Position numbers and translations under genes: made by a program
DNA from: Parabacteroides goldsteinii DSM 19448 = WAL 12034
GTDB lineage: Bacteria; Bacteroidota; Bacteroidia; Bacteroidales; Tannerellaceae
Assembly (NCBI RefSeq): GCF_000969835.1
Contig: NZ_KQ033913.1
Location: 2,190,102-2,254,101 of the forward strand
Direction of reading: 5' to 3'
DNA: 64,000 bases
Shown here: one piece after another, positions 8,809-17,978 of the stretch
Layout of the letters: each line of letters starts with the position of its first letter
Numbering within the stretch: position 1 is the stretch's first letter
Notes under the pieces: model-generated
The model's database searches: none
Told to the model about the DNA's origin: nothing
What the model saw: the letters and a program-made list of their open reading frames with translations, nothing else

Positions 8809-9465
8809 TTAAAAAATAACTCCAATTCCCAGATTTCCCTCCAGATATTTAAAGCTGTTCGTTTGCAAACCCAGCGAAAATACCATTGGTCCGGCAGACA
8901 GGATTCCTCCGATCTCAGCTTCCACACCCTCCAGGGAATGGTCTTTGTTTTTACCCCACTTGCCTCCCACCGTTTCCCAGACCAGCGTACGTGTGCCGTA
9001 CCCTACTCCGGCATACAGATAAAACGGTTTCCACAGGCGTTGTACGATCCCCCCTGTGACAGACAAACGGCTTTTTTCCGTCTTCCCCGTGTACCACTGT
9101 ACCTCACCATCTTCACCCGACATCCCGACATCGTTGCATTCGAAATCATCCGAAGGAGTATTGCTGAAACTATATTTCGCTTTTATATATCCCCCCGTGC
9201 GTCTCATTGCAGCAACCATCAAACCGTACGACATCTGGGAAGTACGGAACCCCATCACAGGCATCACCATCACCCGGGGCCTTTCAGGCTTTTTACGCGT
9301 TGACAATAACTGTACATAGTTTTCCAAACGGGCCTGCATTTGCTGCTCCCGGGAAGACTGCTTTAGCGTATCAACGGACGCATCCTCCGTGTGCTGACCG
9401 TAAGCCGTTGATACACAAACCACCCATAACAAGCAGATCAACATTTGTCGAACAATTTTATTCAT
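8809..9465 (-). CDS. Small secreted/outer-membrane beta-barrel protein in capsule export operon
   Basis: A 218-residue protein with a cleavable signal peptide (hydrophobic 8-20, cleavage likely after AYG at 22-23). After a charged helical linker come alternating amphipathic strands (YGLMVAAMRRTGGYIKAKYS, GGIVQRLWKPFYLYAGVGYG, MVFSLGLQTNS). It ends in the aromatic residue F, as outer-membrane barrels usually do. The size suggests an eight-stranded barrel. Its start overlaps the end of the tyrosine kinase gene by four bases (ATGA, 9462-9465), so it is coupled to capsule export. No named family is recognised with confidence. Confidence 0.65.
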   Translation of the reverse strand: MNKIVRQMLICLLWVVCVSTAYGQHTEDASVDTLKQSSREQQMQARLENYVQLLSTRKKPERPRVMVMPVMGFRTSQMSYGLMVAAMRRTGGYIKAKYSFSNTPSDDFECNDVGMSGEDGEVQWYTGKTEKSRLSVTGGIVQRLWKPFYLYAGVGYGTRTLVWETVGGKWGKNKDHSLEGVEAEIGGILSAGPMVFSLGLQTNSFKYLEGNLGIGVIF

Positions 9466-11858
9466 TTCTTATGTTTTTGAGATTTTTCGTTTCCATAACC
9501 ATAGCCATATCCATAACCGTACCCATAACCATACCCATAACCGGCACGTTTCATATTGATACCATTCAGTATCACCGCCATATTGCGAAACTTCTCCTGT
9601 TTATATAACTTTTCCACTTCCGGTAGCTGACGGCGATCCATCAAACCTGCACGAATCACATAAACCGTCAAGTCAGCCACGCGGTTCACGATCGTGGCAT
9701 CTGCTACCATACCGGCCGGCACATTGTCCAAAATCACATAATCATAACGCTCACGCAACGTATTTACCAATTCTTCCAAGCGATTGCTCAGAAGTAACTC
9801 CGAAGGATTAGGAGGCACAGGACCTGCATGGATTACGTCCAAACGGTCGTTGATGCCCGATGGTGCAATGATCTTATCCACATCATCCACCCTCCCCGAC
9901 AAATAGTGCGTCAATCCCGCACCAGCGTGGCTGATGCGGGCGCTAAGGGTACCCTTACGAATATCAGTATCGACAAGGATCACCTTTTTATTCGTTAGAA
10001 CAAAACTCATCGCCAGGTTCATTGATACGAAAGTTTTCCCCGCACCCGGATTTGAAGAGGTAAACATCACCACTTTCAGATCTTTTGCTTTTACACGCAT
10101 GAATTCCATATTCGTCCGGACAATACGGAATGCCTCCGAGACACCGTCGCGACCGTTCTCATGCACCAGGATTTCACTCTTGTCTTTCCGGTTACGCGAA
10201 GGAATCTCACCCAGGAACGGAACAGACAGGTTATCCTCTATATCTTTCCTTGAACGTACCGTCGTGTTCATCGTCAACTGCACCCAAAGAATACCCGAAG
10301 GAACCACCATCCCCAACACACAGGCTGCTAAAAGAACCAGCATCGATTTGGGTGCCACTGGTTTCTCGCTACCCTGTGCCGGGTCGATAATACGGGCATT
10401 ACTCTCCGTGATCGCCTGCGATAAGGCATTCTCTTCCCGCTTGTTCAGAAGGTAAAGGTAAAGTTCCTCCTTGATCTTCTGTTGGCGTTCAACCGACAAC
10501 ACGTACTTTTGCTGAGTCGGGACAGCTGCTATACGACGGGTCGTCTGCACTTCACGTTCACGTATGTTCTTTATTTTTATATTCAAACCTACGATCAGAT
10601 TGTCTACCGCCCGGATAATTGTCTGCTTCATCGCACCCAGCGAATTGTTCAGGTCCATCACGACCGGATTCCTGTTACTACTGTTACCGATCAACTTGTC
10701 GCGTTTTAAGAGCAAGGTATTATATTCCGAAATCTGACTTTCCAAACTTACATCCGAGATACCCGTATTGGCTGGTATCAGGTCGGCCCCCTTATGTGGG
10801 TCAGTCAAGTACTCCCGAATATATTTTGCCAGCGTCAACTGGTTCTCCAATCCAAGTCCTTCCTGGCTGTACTGGCTACCTTCCTGCAAATACATACCAG
10901 CTTCCGAATGGATATCGGTCAGCTGATTTTCTCTTTTGAAGACCTCGATTTCTGCATCCACATTTCCCAGTTCTTTTTCAATAATAATCAGGCGGTCATT
11001 GATAAAATTCGATGTATTGACCATCACCTGATTCTTGTCGCTTATCGCATCCTCGTTGTAAATAGCAATCAGTGTATTCAACACATCCTCCGCACGGGAT
11101 GCAGAAACGTCCTGCAGTGACAAATTCAAAATGGTAGCTGTTTTACTCGCTAGCACAACCTGCAGAGATTCATTATAATCCAAGGCTACCCGATCCTGGT
11201 TGCTTTTAGAAACTGTTATCTCACTCCCATAATAAAGATCCGTATAATACAAACTAGGAGTTACCACTACTTTTCCGATAGGCGTCGATACCGTGTCGTT
11301 CAACGCCACAGTCAACGTCTGGTCTTCCAGCACCTGTCCTTCTTCCTCCAGTTCTTCGGAAAAGAAACCCGACAAGCTCACTTCTTTATCTGATACCGGC
11401 ACTACCGTCAAACCAAATTCCAGGCTTTCATTTGCCTCCGGGAAACGGACCACTACAGGTGAATGACTGTACAACTCCACCGTACGCAACCCTTCACGAA
11501 TGCTGTAACTGATATCCAGGTCCAGACGTTTGACAACTGATTTCATCAACTGTTTCGATTTGAAGACCAGCAGTTCGTTATCCACACTCCTTTTCATATT
11601 GAACATATTCAAATCCTCAAAAACGGCAGCCTCACTGGCTGCGCCGCCTCCTTTCGTATCGTCCTTGATCAATACCGTCGCTGTACGCTGGTAGATTTTC
11701 GGTGCCCACCCCAGATAAAGCACCGCTACTGCACAGCAGACCGCCACAGATAACAGGAACCAGTACCAGTTGGCACGTACGACACGATACATATCGATCA
11801 GGTTCAACTCATTTTCCTCTTCACGAAGCATATTTGTTTCTTGTTCGGGATTCATCAC
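9462..11858 (-). CDS. wzc: Wzc-type polysaccharide co-polymerase / BY-family tyrosine autokinase
   Basis: A 798-residue inner-membrane protein. Transmembrane helix 1 (about 33-50) is followed by the Wzz chain-length domain and a long periplasmic coiled part (about 250-470). Transmembrane helix 2 (about 505-527) is followed by the cytoplasmic kinase. The kinase shows Walker A PGAGKT (604-609), Walker A' VILVDTDIR (626-634) and Walker B VILDNVP (708-714). The C-terminal tail has eight alternating Gly-Tyr pairs (about 773-788), the expected autophosphorylation cluster. It controls chain length and export of capsule or exopolysaccharide together with Wza, whose gene lies immediately upstream. The regularity of the Tyr tail is unusual (see findings). 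Confidence 0.93.
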   Translation of the reverse strand: MMNPEQETNMLREEENELNLIDMYRVVRANWYWFLLSVAVCCAVAVLYLGWAPKIYQRTATVLIKDDTKGGGAASEAAVFEDLNMFNMKRSVDNELLVFKSKQLMKSVVKRLDLDISYSIREGLRTVELYSHSPVVVRFPEANESLEFGLTVVPVSDKEVSLSGFFSEELEEEGQVLEDQTLTVALNDTVSTPIGKVVVTPSLYYTDLYYGSEITVSKSNQDRVALDYNESLQVVLASKTATILNLSLQDVSASRAEDVLNTLIAIYNEDAISDKNQVMVNTSNFINDRLIIIEKELGNVDAEIEVFKRENQLTDIHSEAGMYLQEGSQYSQEGLGLENQLTLAKYIREYLTDPHKGADLIPANTGISDVSLESQISEYNTLLLKRDKLIGNSSNRNPVVMDLNNSLGAMKQTIIRAVDNLIVGLNIKIKNIREREVQTTRRIAAVPTQQKYVLSVERQQKIKEELYLYLLNKREENALSQAITESNARIIDPAQGSEKPVAPKSMLVLLAACVLGMVVPSGILWVQLTMNTTVRSRKDIEDNLSVPFLGEIPSRNRKDKSEILVHENGRDGVSEAFRIVRTNMEFMRVKAKDLKVVMFTSSNPGAGKTFVSMNLAMSFVLTNKKVILVDTDIRKGTLSARISHAGAGLTHYLSGRVDDVDKIIAPSGINDRLDVIHAGPVPPNPSELLLSNRLEELVNTLRERYDYVILDNVPAGMVADATIVNRVADLTVYVIRAGLMDRRQLPEVEKLYKQEKFRNMAVILNGINMKRAGYGYGYGYGYGYGYGYGNEKSQKHKK
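9494..9543 (-). repeat. Hexanucleotide repeat encoding the (Gly-Tyr)8 tail of Wzc
   Basis: Eight consecutive GGN-TAY codon pairs form a degenerate 6-bp tandem repeat at the 3' end of wzc. Changes in copy number would stay in frame and alter the number of phosphorylatable tyrosines. Confidence 0.65.
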
Positions 11859-11873
11859 TCTTATACTCTTTTG

Positions 11874-12665
11874 TTATTTGAATATTAATACTGCAACCGT
11901 GGTCAACAGGGATACGACCGATACCCACACACCCACCGTGTTGTTCTGATTGATGCCACTCTGGCCCGCTTTCGCCTTGTTCGGTTCCACATACACGATA
12001 TCGTTCTGTTGAAGATAATAGCAGGGCGAATCGAAGATATCCGCCGAACGTAAATCATGGAACAGGATCGTACGTTTACCATTATTCTCACGGATCACCG
12101 CCACACGATCGCGACGACCGTAAATCGTAAGGTCACCTGCCATACTTAAAGCCTCCAACAATGTGATACGGTCACCCGATACGGTAAAACTACCCGGCCG
12201 GCTAACTTCACCAATGACAGAAACCTTAAAATTCAGAAACTGTACTGTTACGATTGGGTCTTTGATCAAATCCTCGTCCACCAACCGTTTCTTAATCAGT
12301 TCCGTTAATTGCATACGGCTAAGGCCCGAGGCACGGATCTTACCCAAAATCGGGAAATCGACATCACCATAGCGGTCTACCAAATAGCCCAACACACGCT
12401 GCTGACCAGTCGTTCCGTTATTTGTGCCTAACTGATAAGTAACCATCGGCATATTAAAAGGTAATGCCAGTTCCGGATCACGGCTGTTCACCATGATTGC
12501 CAGCAAATCGTCTTCATGGATGATCGGCTCGTATATCTGTTCGATATTTCCCTGCCTAAAAGGTTCTACATCCTGCATGTAAATAATGTTTTTGGGTGAT
12601 GCACAAGAGCCCAGTAGCACCACAAGCAAAACTCCTAAAAGTTGTTTGTTCAAATTCATTTTCAT
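11874..12665 (-). CDS. wza: Wza-type polysaccharide export outer-membrane lipoprotein
   Basis: A 263-residue lipoprotein (LLGSC, Cys21) of the polysaccharide export family. The Poly_export domain (about 45-135) includes EDDLLAIMVNSRDP. It is followed by one SLBB domain (about 145-225) with VSVIGEVSRPGSF. A single C-terminal hydrophobic helix (about 240-262) probably inserts in the outer membrane. It is shorter than E. coli Wza (about 380), as is usual in Bacteroidetes. It would form the outer-membrane exit channel for the polymer and dock with Wzc, encoded 15 bp downstream. Confidence 0.9.
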   Translation of the reverse strand: MKMNLNKQLLGVLLVVLLGSCASPKNIIYMQDVEPFRQGNIEQIYEPIIHEDDLLAIMVNSRDPELALPFNMPMVTYQLGTNNGTTGQQRVLGYLVDRYGDVDFPILGKIRASGLSRMQLTELIKKRLVDEDLIKDPIVTVQFLNFKVSVIGEVSRPGSFTVSGDRITLLEALSMAGDLTIYGRRDRVAVIRENNGKRTILFHDLRSADIFDSPCYYLQQNDIVYVEPNKAKAGQSGINQNNTVGVWVSVVSLLTTVAVLIFK

Positions 12666-12709
12666 ATATTATTTGTTTTTGTTGATATTTCAATTAAAAA
12701 ATTGTTGAA

Positions 12710-13090
12710 TCAAAACTTCCTGAACTCCAATCGGGCATAATCCGATTGCAGGACCAAATGCTTTGATGTTAATTCTTTGACGCCGAAACGTTGCTCCGTT
12801 CCGTTCATGCCAAATGGCAATAAATCTTCAACTTTACTGACCGGCATGACTACAAACAATGAATCTCCGGTATATTCCATATTACCGGTCTGACTGGTTA
12901 CATCAACCTTCATCAGATTGATTGTATGCAAAGCAACACTGTAGTAAGCCCGTTCCGGTGTCTCTTCCTCTCCCGACGTATATGCTATTTTCATGATCTG
13001 CCAGCGACCATCCAGGTCTCCGTTGACCGGCATTTTTCCGCAGGAACTGACTATCAGGGCCAGCAACACTGCCGTTATATATCTTTTCAT
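12710..13090 (-). CDS. Small lipoprotein (lipocalin-like), unknown function
   Basis: A predicted lipoprotein of 126 residues. Starting at MKRYITAVLLALIVSSCGK gives a normal basic n-region and a lipobox with Cys17. An upstream in-frame ATG at 13117 would add nine residues rich in Met/Asn/Thr with an acidic start and overlap the Wzi gene by 13 bp, so the inner start is preferred. The mature part has a WQIMKIAYTSGEEE opening and short beta-strand-like segments, suggesting a small lipocalin-like barrel. It lies between wzi and wza genes, so it probably serves the capsule export machinery. No specific function is known to me. Confidence 0.65.
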   Translation of the reverse strand: MKRYITAVLLALIVSSCGKMPVNGDLDGRWQIMKIAYTSGEEETPERAYYSVALHTINLMKVDVTSQTGNMEYTGDSLFVVMPVSKVEDLLPFGMNGTEQRFGVKELTSKHLVLQSDYARLEFRKF

Positions 13091-13104
13091 CGTATTCATT
13101 GTAT

Positions 13105-14568
13105 TCATCGTATCCATCCCGTTTTTCTGATTGTTAGCATTCCACCGGCACTTTTACCCAACATCCCGCCTCTGTCAACACCCAGCGCTCCTGTAAAGTC
13201 CCAACCTTTTAACTGATGGGGTGTATAGGTTAATTCAATCAACGCATTTCCATTCTTTTTGATCTCATAAAAAGGTAAGCTATAAGTTCCCCAGTTGCGG
13301 GTAAACGATAAAAGGATTCGGTATTGCAAATCGTTAACAGGATTACCCATGATCCCCAAATGATGTCCTTGCAGACGATTGCTTTTAAAGACTATTTCTC
13401 CATCATCATTATAAATCGGAGACATGACTAGCGGATTTCCAATTCCTATTCCCCAATGCTGCCAACCGGCATAGATGTAGTGGTTGTAATAATTATCTGT
13501 ACCACTCACTTGTTCCGGTATTTCCGGTGTATGATCCCAATAAACAGGACCGGTCTGATCCTTTGTTGAAATATATTCATAAACGAAACTACCAATCACC
13601 GGATTCTTGGGAAACGTTATTTCTATTCCTGCCAGGCAATCTTTCCAGCCATATTCACCGAACATCTGCGAATGATCTTCAAAATAATGTTCGTAATAAG
13701 GACGGATTGTCCAATTTTTTGGAGCATACCAGGTCAGAGAGAAGTTCCAGCTGCCTAAATGGTTTCCATAGACATTTGTCTGTTCTCCTGTTGGTGTGCT
13801 ACTATCTCCACCACTTGGGATAAACACCTTAAAGAAATCCTTTATCCCGTTCGGCATATCGATCTTCTTATCTCCAATGAAAGCATTTCCTCCGAACTGG
13901 GCGGCCATTTCCAATCCCCCTTCTAAAATCAACGGAAACTTCTCCCGGTTACCGATCTTCACATACAAATCCTTGGAATGATACAGCACATGTTCCGTAT
14001 GCTTTCCTCCCGGAGCCACAAAGTCTTTTTGCCAGCCATCGTCTGTAAACATACCATAAGCGATATGTCCTTTGAAAGCTAACCAACCTTTTGTACCCGG
14101 AACGAGCGTATATTCAGGAATACCGATACGAACCTGCGGAACCGGACGGGCATTTCCCGAGAATGTCAGTCCGCCGCTACTCAGTAACGAATTATTAAAT
14201 TCGCTATGTCGCTCCTTACTTCCGATGCTCAACCCCAGGCAACGGTATTTCAAATCCGCATACAATTGTTGCACCACAAAAGTCGATGTAAAATTATAAG
14301 CTACAGCCAGGTCCGCCCCGAAAGCATATGAGAAACGTTTACCGTTTTCCAACTCCCGAAAAATACCGGCACGCAGATACCCATTATTTTTTTCAATGGA
14401 CGAAAGTCCCTGCTTATTCGCAGTCAACCAGAAAGGAGTATGTTCCCCTCCGCTGAAGCTGACGCCGGTTTCCGCCCGATAACTCAGTCCTTTGGTAAAC
14501 TGAGCATAAGAGTTTAGGGGAAGCAGTAGAATGCCTCCCCAAAGAAGTAAGTTTGATATTGATTTCAT
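13105..14568 (-). CDS. wzi: Capsule assembly Wzi family outer-membrane protein
   Basis: A 487-residue outer-membrane beta-barrel protein of the Caps_assemb_Wzi family. The signal peptide ends at SYAQ (residues 1-22). The mature protein is strand-rich, with the family's opening SYRAETGVSFSGGEHTPFWL and a later WYAPKNWTIRPYYEHYFEDHS segment. The length fits the family (about 450-500). Wzi anchors or organises capsule polymer at the outer surface. It heads the export cluster wzi-lipoprotein-wza-wzc-barrel-lipoprotein. Only 34 bp separate it from the upstream primase gene on the same strand, so the export genes may be read from the replication-module promoter. Confidence 0.85.
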   Translation of the reverse strand: MKSISNLLLWGGILLLPLNSYAQFTKGLSYRAETGVSFSGGEHTPFWLTANKQGLSSIEKNNGYLRAGIFRELENGKRFSYAFGADLAVAYNFTSTFVVQQLYADLKYRCLGLSIGSKERHSEFNNSLLSSGGLTFSGNARPVPQVRIGIPEYTLVPGTKGWLAFKGHIAYGMFTDDGWQKDFVAPGGKHTEHVLYHSKDLYVKIGNREKFPLILEGGLEMAAQFGGNAFIGDKKIDMPNGIKDFFKVFIPSGGDSSTPTGEQTNVYGNHLGSWNFSLTWYAPKNWTIRPYYEHYFEDHSQMFGEYGWKDCLAGIEITFPKNPVIGSFVYEYISTKDQTGPVYWDHTPEIPEQVSGTDNYYNHYIYAGWQHWGIGIGNPLVMSPIYNDDGEIVFKSNRLQGHHLGIMGNPVNDLQYRILLSFTRNWGTYSLPFYEIKKNGNALIELTYTPHQLKGWDFTGALGVDRGGMLGKSAGGMLTIRKTGWIR

Positions 14569-14602
14569 TTGTTTTTGATTAGAAAGAATTGAATCAACCC
14601 CA

Positions 14603-16141
14603 TCATCCCCAAACCGTCCCCGGCCTGTCCAGATTCTCCGCCACGTGCCGTAACAACTCCCGTCGTTCGGCTATATGAACGAGCATTTCCAGTCGTTGCC
14701 CGGTCTCATCCGGAGAAGACTGCAACAAAGCCCTCACCGTCTTCCGGATATCCTTCAATATCCGGTTTTCAGTATAAAAGAACAACAAGCGGACCAGATA
14801 CATCTCCCGGTAATTGGATGCTTCCGGATAAAGAAGCCGAAACGCCTCCACATCCTGCCGGACCATCCCGTCATACTCCGCATGCAACCCGTCCGCCACC
14901 CCTCTCAGCACCATCTCCAGGTCAGCTTCCGGATACCCTTCCGCCAGATGGGACAAAATCGTCCGATAGTCCCCATGTTCAAACAACAGGTTATCCGAAC
15001 GGAGAATCGTATGGATCACCTCCGTAAACAGGCAAAACTCCCCTTTGAAAAAATAATACGTATCCGCATACAAGAGGCAAGCCGACAACAACAACTCTTC
15101 CGAATAATGCGGCCTTGTCCGGCAACGGTCGATCAAGGCGACGAACACCTCTCTCCCATGCCGCCGGAACAACGAATCCGGGTCTTCTCCTTCCGGTAAA
15201 TAAAGAACCTGTATCTCCGAAAAAGCCGCCTCCTGCGACAGCGCAATTTTCCGTGCCGCATCACGCCCCGGCTTATCCCCGTCCAATAACAGACACAGAT
15301 GGCCGGTATACCGTTTCAACAATTCCACCTGCCCGCCAGTCAGAGCCGTCCCGCATAAAGCGACCGTATTCGTCAAACCCGCCGCATGCATGGCTATCGC
15401 ATCCTTATATCCCTCGACCACAAAAACAAAACCTTCACGCACAATCGCCTCCTTCGCCCGGTTCAAAGCATACAAATGATCGCTTTTTTTATACCCGCCG
15501 GCTGTTGAAGTATTGATATATTTCGGTTCATCCGGATTACCATCCGCCAACCGGCGGGCAGCAAAAGCAATTAACTGCCCGGCTTCGTCACGGATCGGGA
15601 AAATGACACGGTTACGCATCGCATACCACTCCTTCGGTACATTTACAGGAGATTGCCCGACTTCAAAATCCAGGTAAGCAGGCGTCAATTCAGAGTTACC
15701 GCAAGCATAAGGCAAAAGGGAGGAAAGAAAGAAATTGTTTTTGGTCGTAAGATGACACACCCCCTGCCCCCTCTCAAGAGGGGAAAGAGATACCATCAGA
15801 CATTCCTCCCCGTGGTATATAGCGTTCGGAGTAACTTTTCCCCTCTCGAGAGGGGGCAGGGGGTGTGTTATCTTCCTTTTTATATCAAGCTTTCCCACCG
15901 CCTCCATAAAACTGCAATGTTCCATCTTCTGCACAAAAGCAATCGCATCCCCATGTTCCCCGCAGGCAAAGCAATGAAAAGTTTGCTTCTCTGGATTCAC
16001 TATAAGTGATGGATGATGATCTTCGTGAAACGGACAAAGCCCCATATAGTTACTCCCCTTCCGTTCCAGCGACACATACCCCTCGACTACCTCCTTGATG
16101 CAGACAGACGACTTCATTTGTTCGATCTCTCTTTTCGTCAT
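14603..16141 (-). CDS. DnaG-like DNA primase of mobile-element type, with an in-frame repeat insertion
   Basis: A 512-residue primase. The N-terminal CHC2 zinc finger has Cys36, His39, Cys57 and Cys60. The TOPRIM core (about 210-310) shows FVVEGYKDAIAMH and LLLDGDKPGRDA, with the metal-binding acidic residues. The C-terminal helical part is shorter than in chromosomal DnaG (about 650-700), as in phage or plasmid primases. Residues 90-131 are encoded by a REP-like inverted-repeat element (15749-15874, 126 bp, exactly 42 codons) lying between the zinc finger and the core, so the extra segment is foreign sequence tolerated in frame. The start overlaps the DnaB-type helicase gene by four bases. 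It would synthesise primers for a helicase-coupled replisome. Whether it is still functional is unknown. Confidence 0.85.
   Translation of the reverse strand: MTKREIEQMKSSVCIKEVVEGYVSLERKGSNYMGLCPFHEDHHPSLIVNPEKQTFHCFACGEHGDAIAFVQKMEHCSFMEAVGKLDIKRKITHPLPPLERGKVTPNAIYHGEECLMVSLSPLERGQGVCHLTTKNNFFLSSLLPYACGNSELTPAYLDFEVGQSPVNVPKEWYAMRNRVIFPIRDEAGQLIAFAARRLADGNPDEPKYINTSTAGGYKKSDHLYALNRAKEAIVREGFVFVVEGYKDAIAMHAAGLTNTVALCGTALTGGQVELLKRYTGHLCLLLDGDKPGRDAARKIALSQEAAFSEIQVLYLPEGEDPDSLFRRHGREVFVALIDRCRTRPHYSEELLLSACLLYADTYYFFKGEFCLFTEVIHTILRSDNLLFEHGDYRTILSHLAEGYPEADLEMVLRGVADGLHAEYDGMVRQDVEAFRLLYPEASNYREMYLVRLLFFYTENRILKDIRKTVRALLQSSPDETGQRLEMLVHIAERRELLRHVAENLDRPGTVWG
15749..15874. repeat. REP-like inverted-repeat pair inside the primase gene
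   Basis: Two arms of about 38 bp (15749-15786 and 15836-15874) are near-perfect reverse complements. Each contains the hairpin core CCCCTCTCAAGAGGGG (GA in place of AA in arm 2) joined to a GGGGTGTGT-type tail. The loop is about 49 bp. A related pair with opposite arm order lies at 20417-20506. Confidence 0.8.
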
Positions 16142-17502
16142 GGCTTCTTCCGGTTTGAATAGTTGGAAATAAGCGTATAACTCTCATTGAAACGATAACG
16201 AGCCACCCCGACAGAACCGTTACGTACTTTTTTAATCCAGAGTTCACCGACATCCACCAGGCTTTCGCCCGTCACCGGATCATTTTCCACCCCGTTCTTC
16301 AGGGGAATATAAACAAAATAGACACAATCGGCGACCTGTTCGATCACCCCCGAGTCACGTAAGTCATGCAGCTCCGGCAAATGAAGTTTGCCATCCCGGT
16401 TCACGCTGTTACGGTTCATCTGCGAAAGAAGCAGCACAGGGATATTCTCTTCCTGCGCCAATTGCTTCAATGCTTCTACAATCCGTCCGATCGCCTGGTC
16501 CACTGTCTCGTTTTTGGAACGTTCCTTTTGTATCAGATGAAGATAATCGATAACCACCAGGTCGCATTTCTTCTTACGCCGTTGCAGTTTCACCTGGGCA
16601 CGGATATTGGCGACACTGTTTCCCGACGTATGGTCAAAATACAACGGCAGCTTCTTAAAATCTTCCGCCAACCGCTCCATCCTTCCCAGGTCCGCCTGGT
16701 TCGCTCCGGAGATACGCAAACGGTTCGCATCTATCCCGGCATAACCGGCAAATAGGCGGTTCAGGGTTTGCAATGCCGTCATCTCCAAACTGAAGAAACA
16801 GACATGTTTCCCCGCCATCGCCACATTCATCGCAATATGCATGGCTACAGCCGTCTTACCGTCGCCGGGACGTCCGGCTTCCACAGTCAGTTCGCCATTA
16901 TAGAGTCCGCCGGTCACATAATCGAAAGCCTCGATCCCCGTCAGGATACGCATGCTGTCGGTACCGGTTTCCAGACGTTCGCGGTGCATCTGCAACACCT
17001 CCTGTGCCACCGCTCCGATCTGTCGAAGCGGTTTACCGACCGTACAAGTCTCACGCAGCGACAACAACTTCTGTTCCGCCTCTCCGATCAGGTCGGCATA
17101 CGAAGTACCGAAGTCATCCGCCTTCCCCTTCAATCCGCCGAACAACCCCGAAAGTATCCGGAGCATATAACGGCGTTTCACCTCTTCTGCATATTGTTTC
17201 AGGTTAGCGGTATGCCGAAGTTGTATCATCCAGTCGTTCAGGACCGCTACCCCGTTAATATCTTTCCAATGTTTTTCATCCAACCGGTGCATCTCCGTAT
17301 CCACCGTCACAAGGTCCGCCCTCTTCCCTTTTTCATACAGCGAACAAGCCGCACTGTAGACAAACGCCAGGTCCGGATGACTGAACATCTCCGGTTTCAA
17401 TACCGGATAAACTTCTATGATGGCCGACTCTACCGATAAAACGGAACTGATAACCGCCGCTTCTGCTTTTTCAAATGCTTTCATATCCGTCCGTTTTAAC
17501 AA
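16138..17502 (-). CDS. DnaB-like replicative helicase
   Basis: A 454-residue RecA-fold helicase. The N-terminal DnaB domain (about 8-110) is followed by a linker and the C-terminal ATPase. Walker A is GRPGDGKT (210-217), Walker B is in LVVIDYLHLI (about 310-320), and LLLSQMNRNS contains the sensor region. It is slightly shorter than chromosomal DnaB (about 480-510). It overlaps the primase gene by four bases and the upstream winged-helix gene by seven, so helicase, primase and a possible loader form one operon. It would unwind DNA ahead of the fork for an element-specific replication system. Confidence 0.88.
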   Translation of the reverse strand: MLKRTDMKAFEKAEAAVISSVLSVESAIIEVYPVLKPEMFSHPDLAFVYSAACSLYEKGKRADLVTVDTEMHRLDEKHWKDINGVAVLNDWMIQLRHTANLKQYAEEVKRRYMLRILSGLFGGLKGKADDFGTSYADLIGEAEQKLLSLRETCTVGKPLRQIGAVAQEVLQMHRERLETGTDSMRILTGIEAFDYVTGGLYNGELTVEAGRPGDGKTAVAMHIAMNVAMAGKHVCFFSLEMTALQTLNRLFAGYAGIDANRLRISGANQADLGRMERLAEDFKKLPLYFDHTSGNSVANIRAQVKLQRRKKKCDLVVIDYLHLIQKERSKNETVDQAIGRIVEALKQLAQEENIPVLLLSQMNRNSVNRDGKLHLPELHDLRDSGVIEQVADCVYFVYIPLKNGVENDPVTGESLVDVGELWIKKVRNGSVGVARYRFNESYTLISNYSNRKKP

Positions 17503-17978
17503 GTTGAAACATCATCATCCATTTGTCTCCCTCCGAATTGCTTTTTGGCAGCTTTCAATTGATCGGCAAGGGTATTCTCCTCGACTTTCGGTTTTTCGGG
17601 AGCTGCCGTAAAGTTCACATAACCATTCACCCGGATACGGGTTCCACCGGGAATACGGTTCATAGTAATCAATTTCTTATCCGCCATCTGGCGAAGCAAG
17701 CGATTGACCGTCGATACATTGATCCCGCTCAAACGAGCCAGTTGGGCCTGGGTACCGACAAACTCGCCTTTGCGGCAACTTACCATTCGGTCGTTCAACC
17801 GAACATGCCCATCTGCATAAAAACAGCCGGCAAATAAAAGCAGATGTAACCATCCCCCTTGCCGGACCGGCAGATTTTCACTAAACAACTGATCCAGGAT
17901 AAAGCGGGGAACAGTCAGGAATGCACTTCCAAAAATACTGGACGCATTCTTCTCATTTTCAGCACAATAATCTTTCAT
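17496..17978 (-). CDS. Winged-helix replication-associated protein (possible initiator or helicase loader)
   Basis: A 160-residue protein. Residues 20-120 resemble the N-terminal winged helix of phage replisome organiser/DnaD-type proteins: FILDQLFSENLPVRQGGWLH, then SCRKGEFVGTQAQLARLSGI and NVSTVNRLLRQMADKKLITM as recognition helix and wing. The charged C-terminal tail (about 125-160) is probably flexible. It overlaps the DnaB-type helicase gene by seven bases and is first in the operon. Initiator or loader function is inferred from this order, since no AAA+ motif is present. Confidence 0.68.
   Translation of the reverse strand: MKDYCAENEKNASSIFGSAFLTVPRFILDQLFSENLPVRQGGWLHLLLFAGCFYADGHVRLNDRMVSCRKGEFVGTQAQLARLSGINVSTVNRLLRQMADKKLITMNRIPGGTRIRVNGYVNFTAAPEKPKVEENTLADQLKAAKKQFGGRQMDDDVSTC

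Noticed and set aside
13090..13117. Phase-variable ATGAATACA repeat at the start of the small lipoprotein
   Set aside because: The 9-bp repeat stays in frame and probably lies upstream of the true start, so switching is unlikely.
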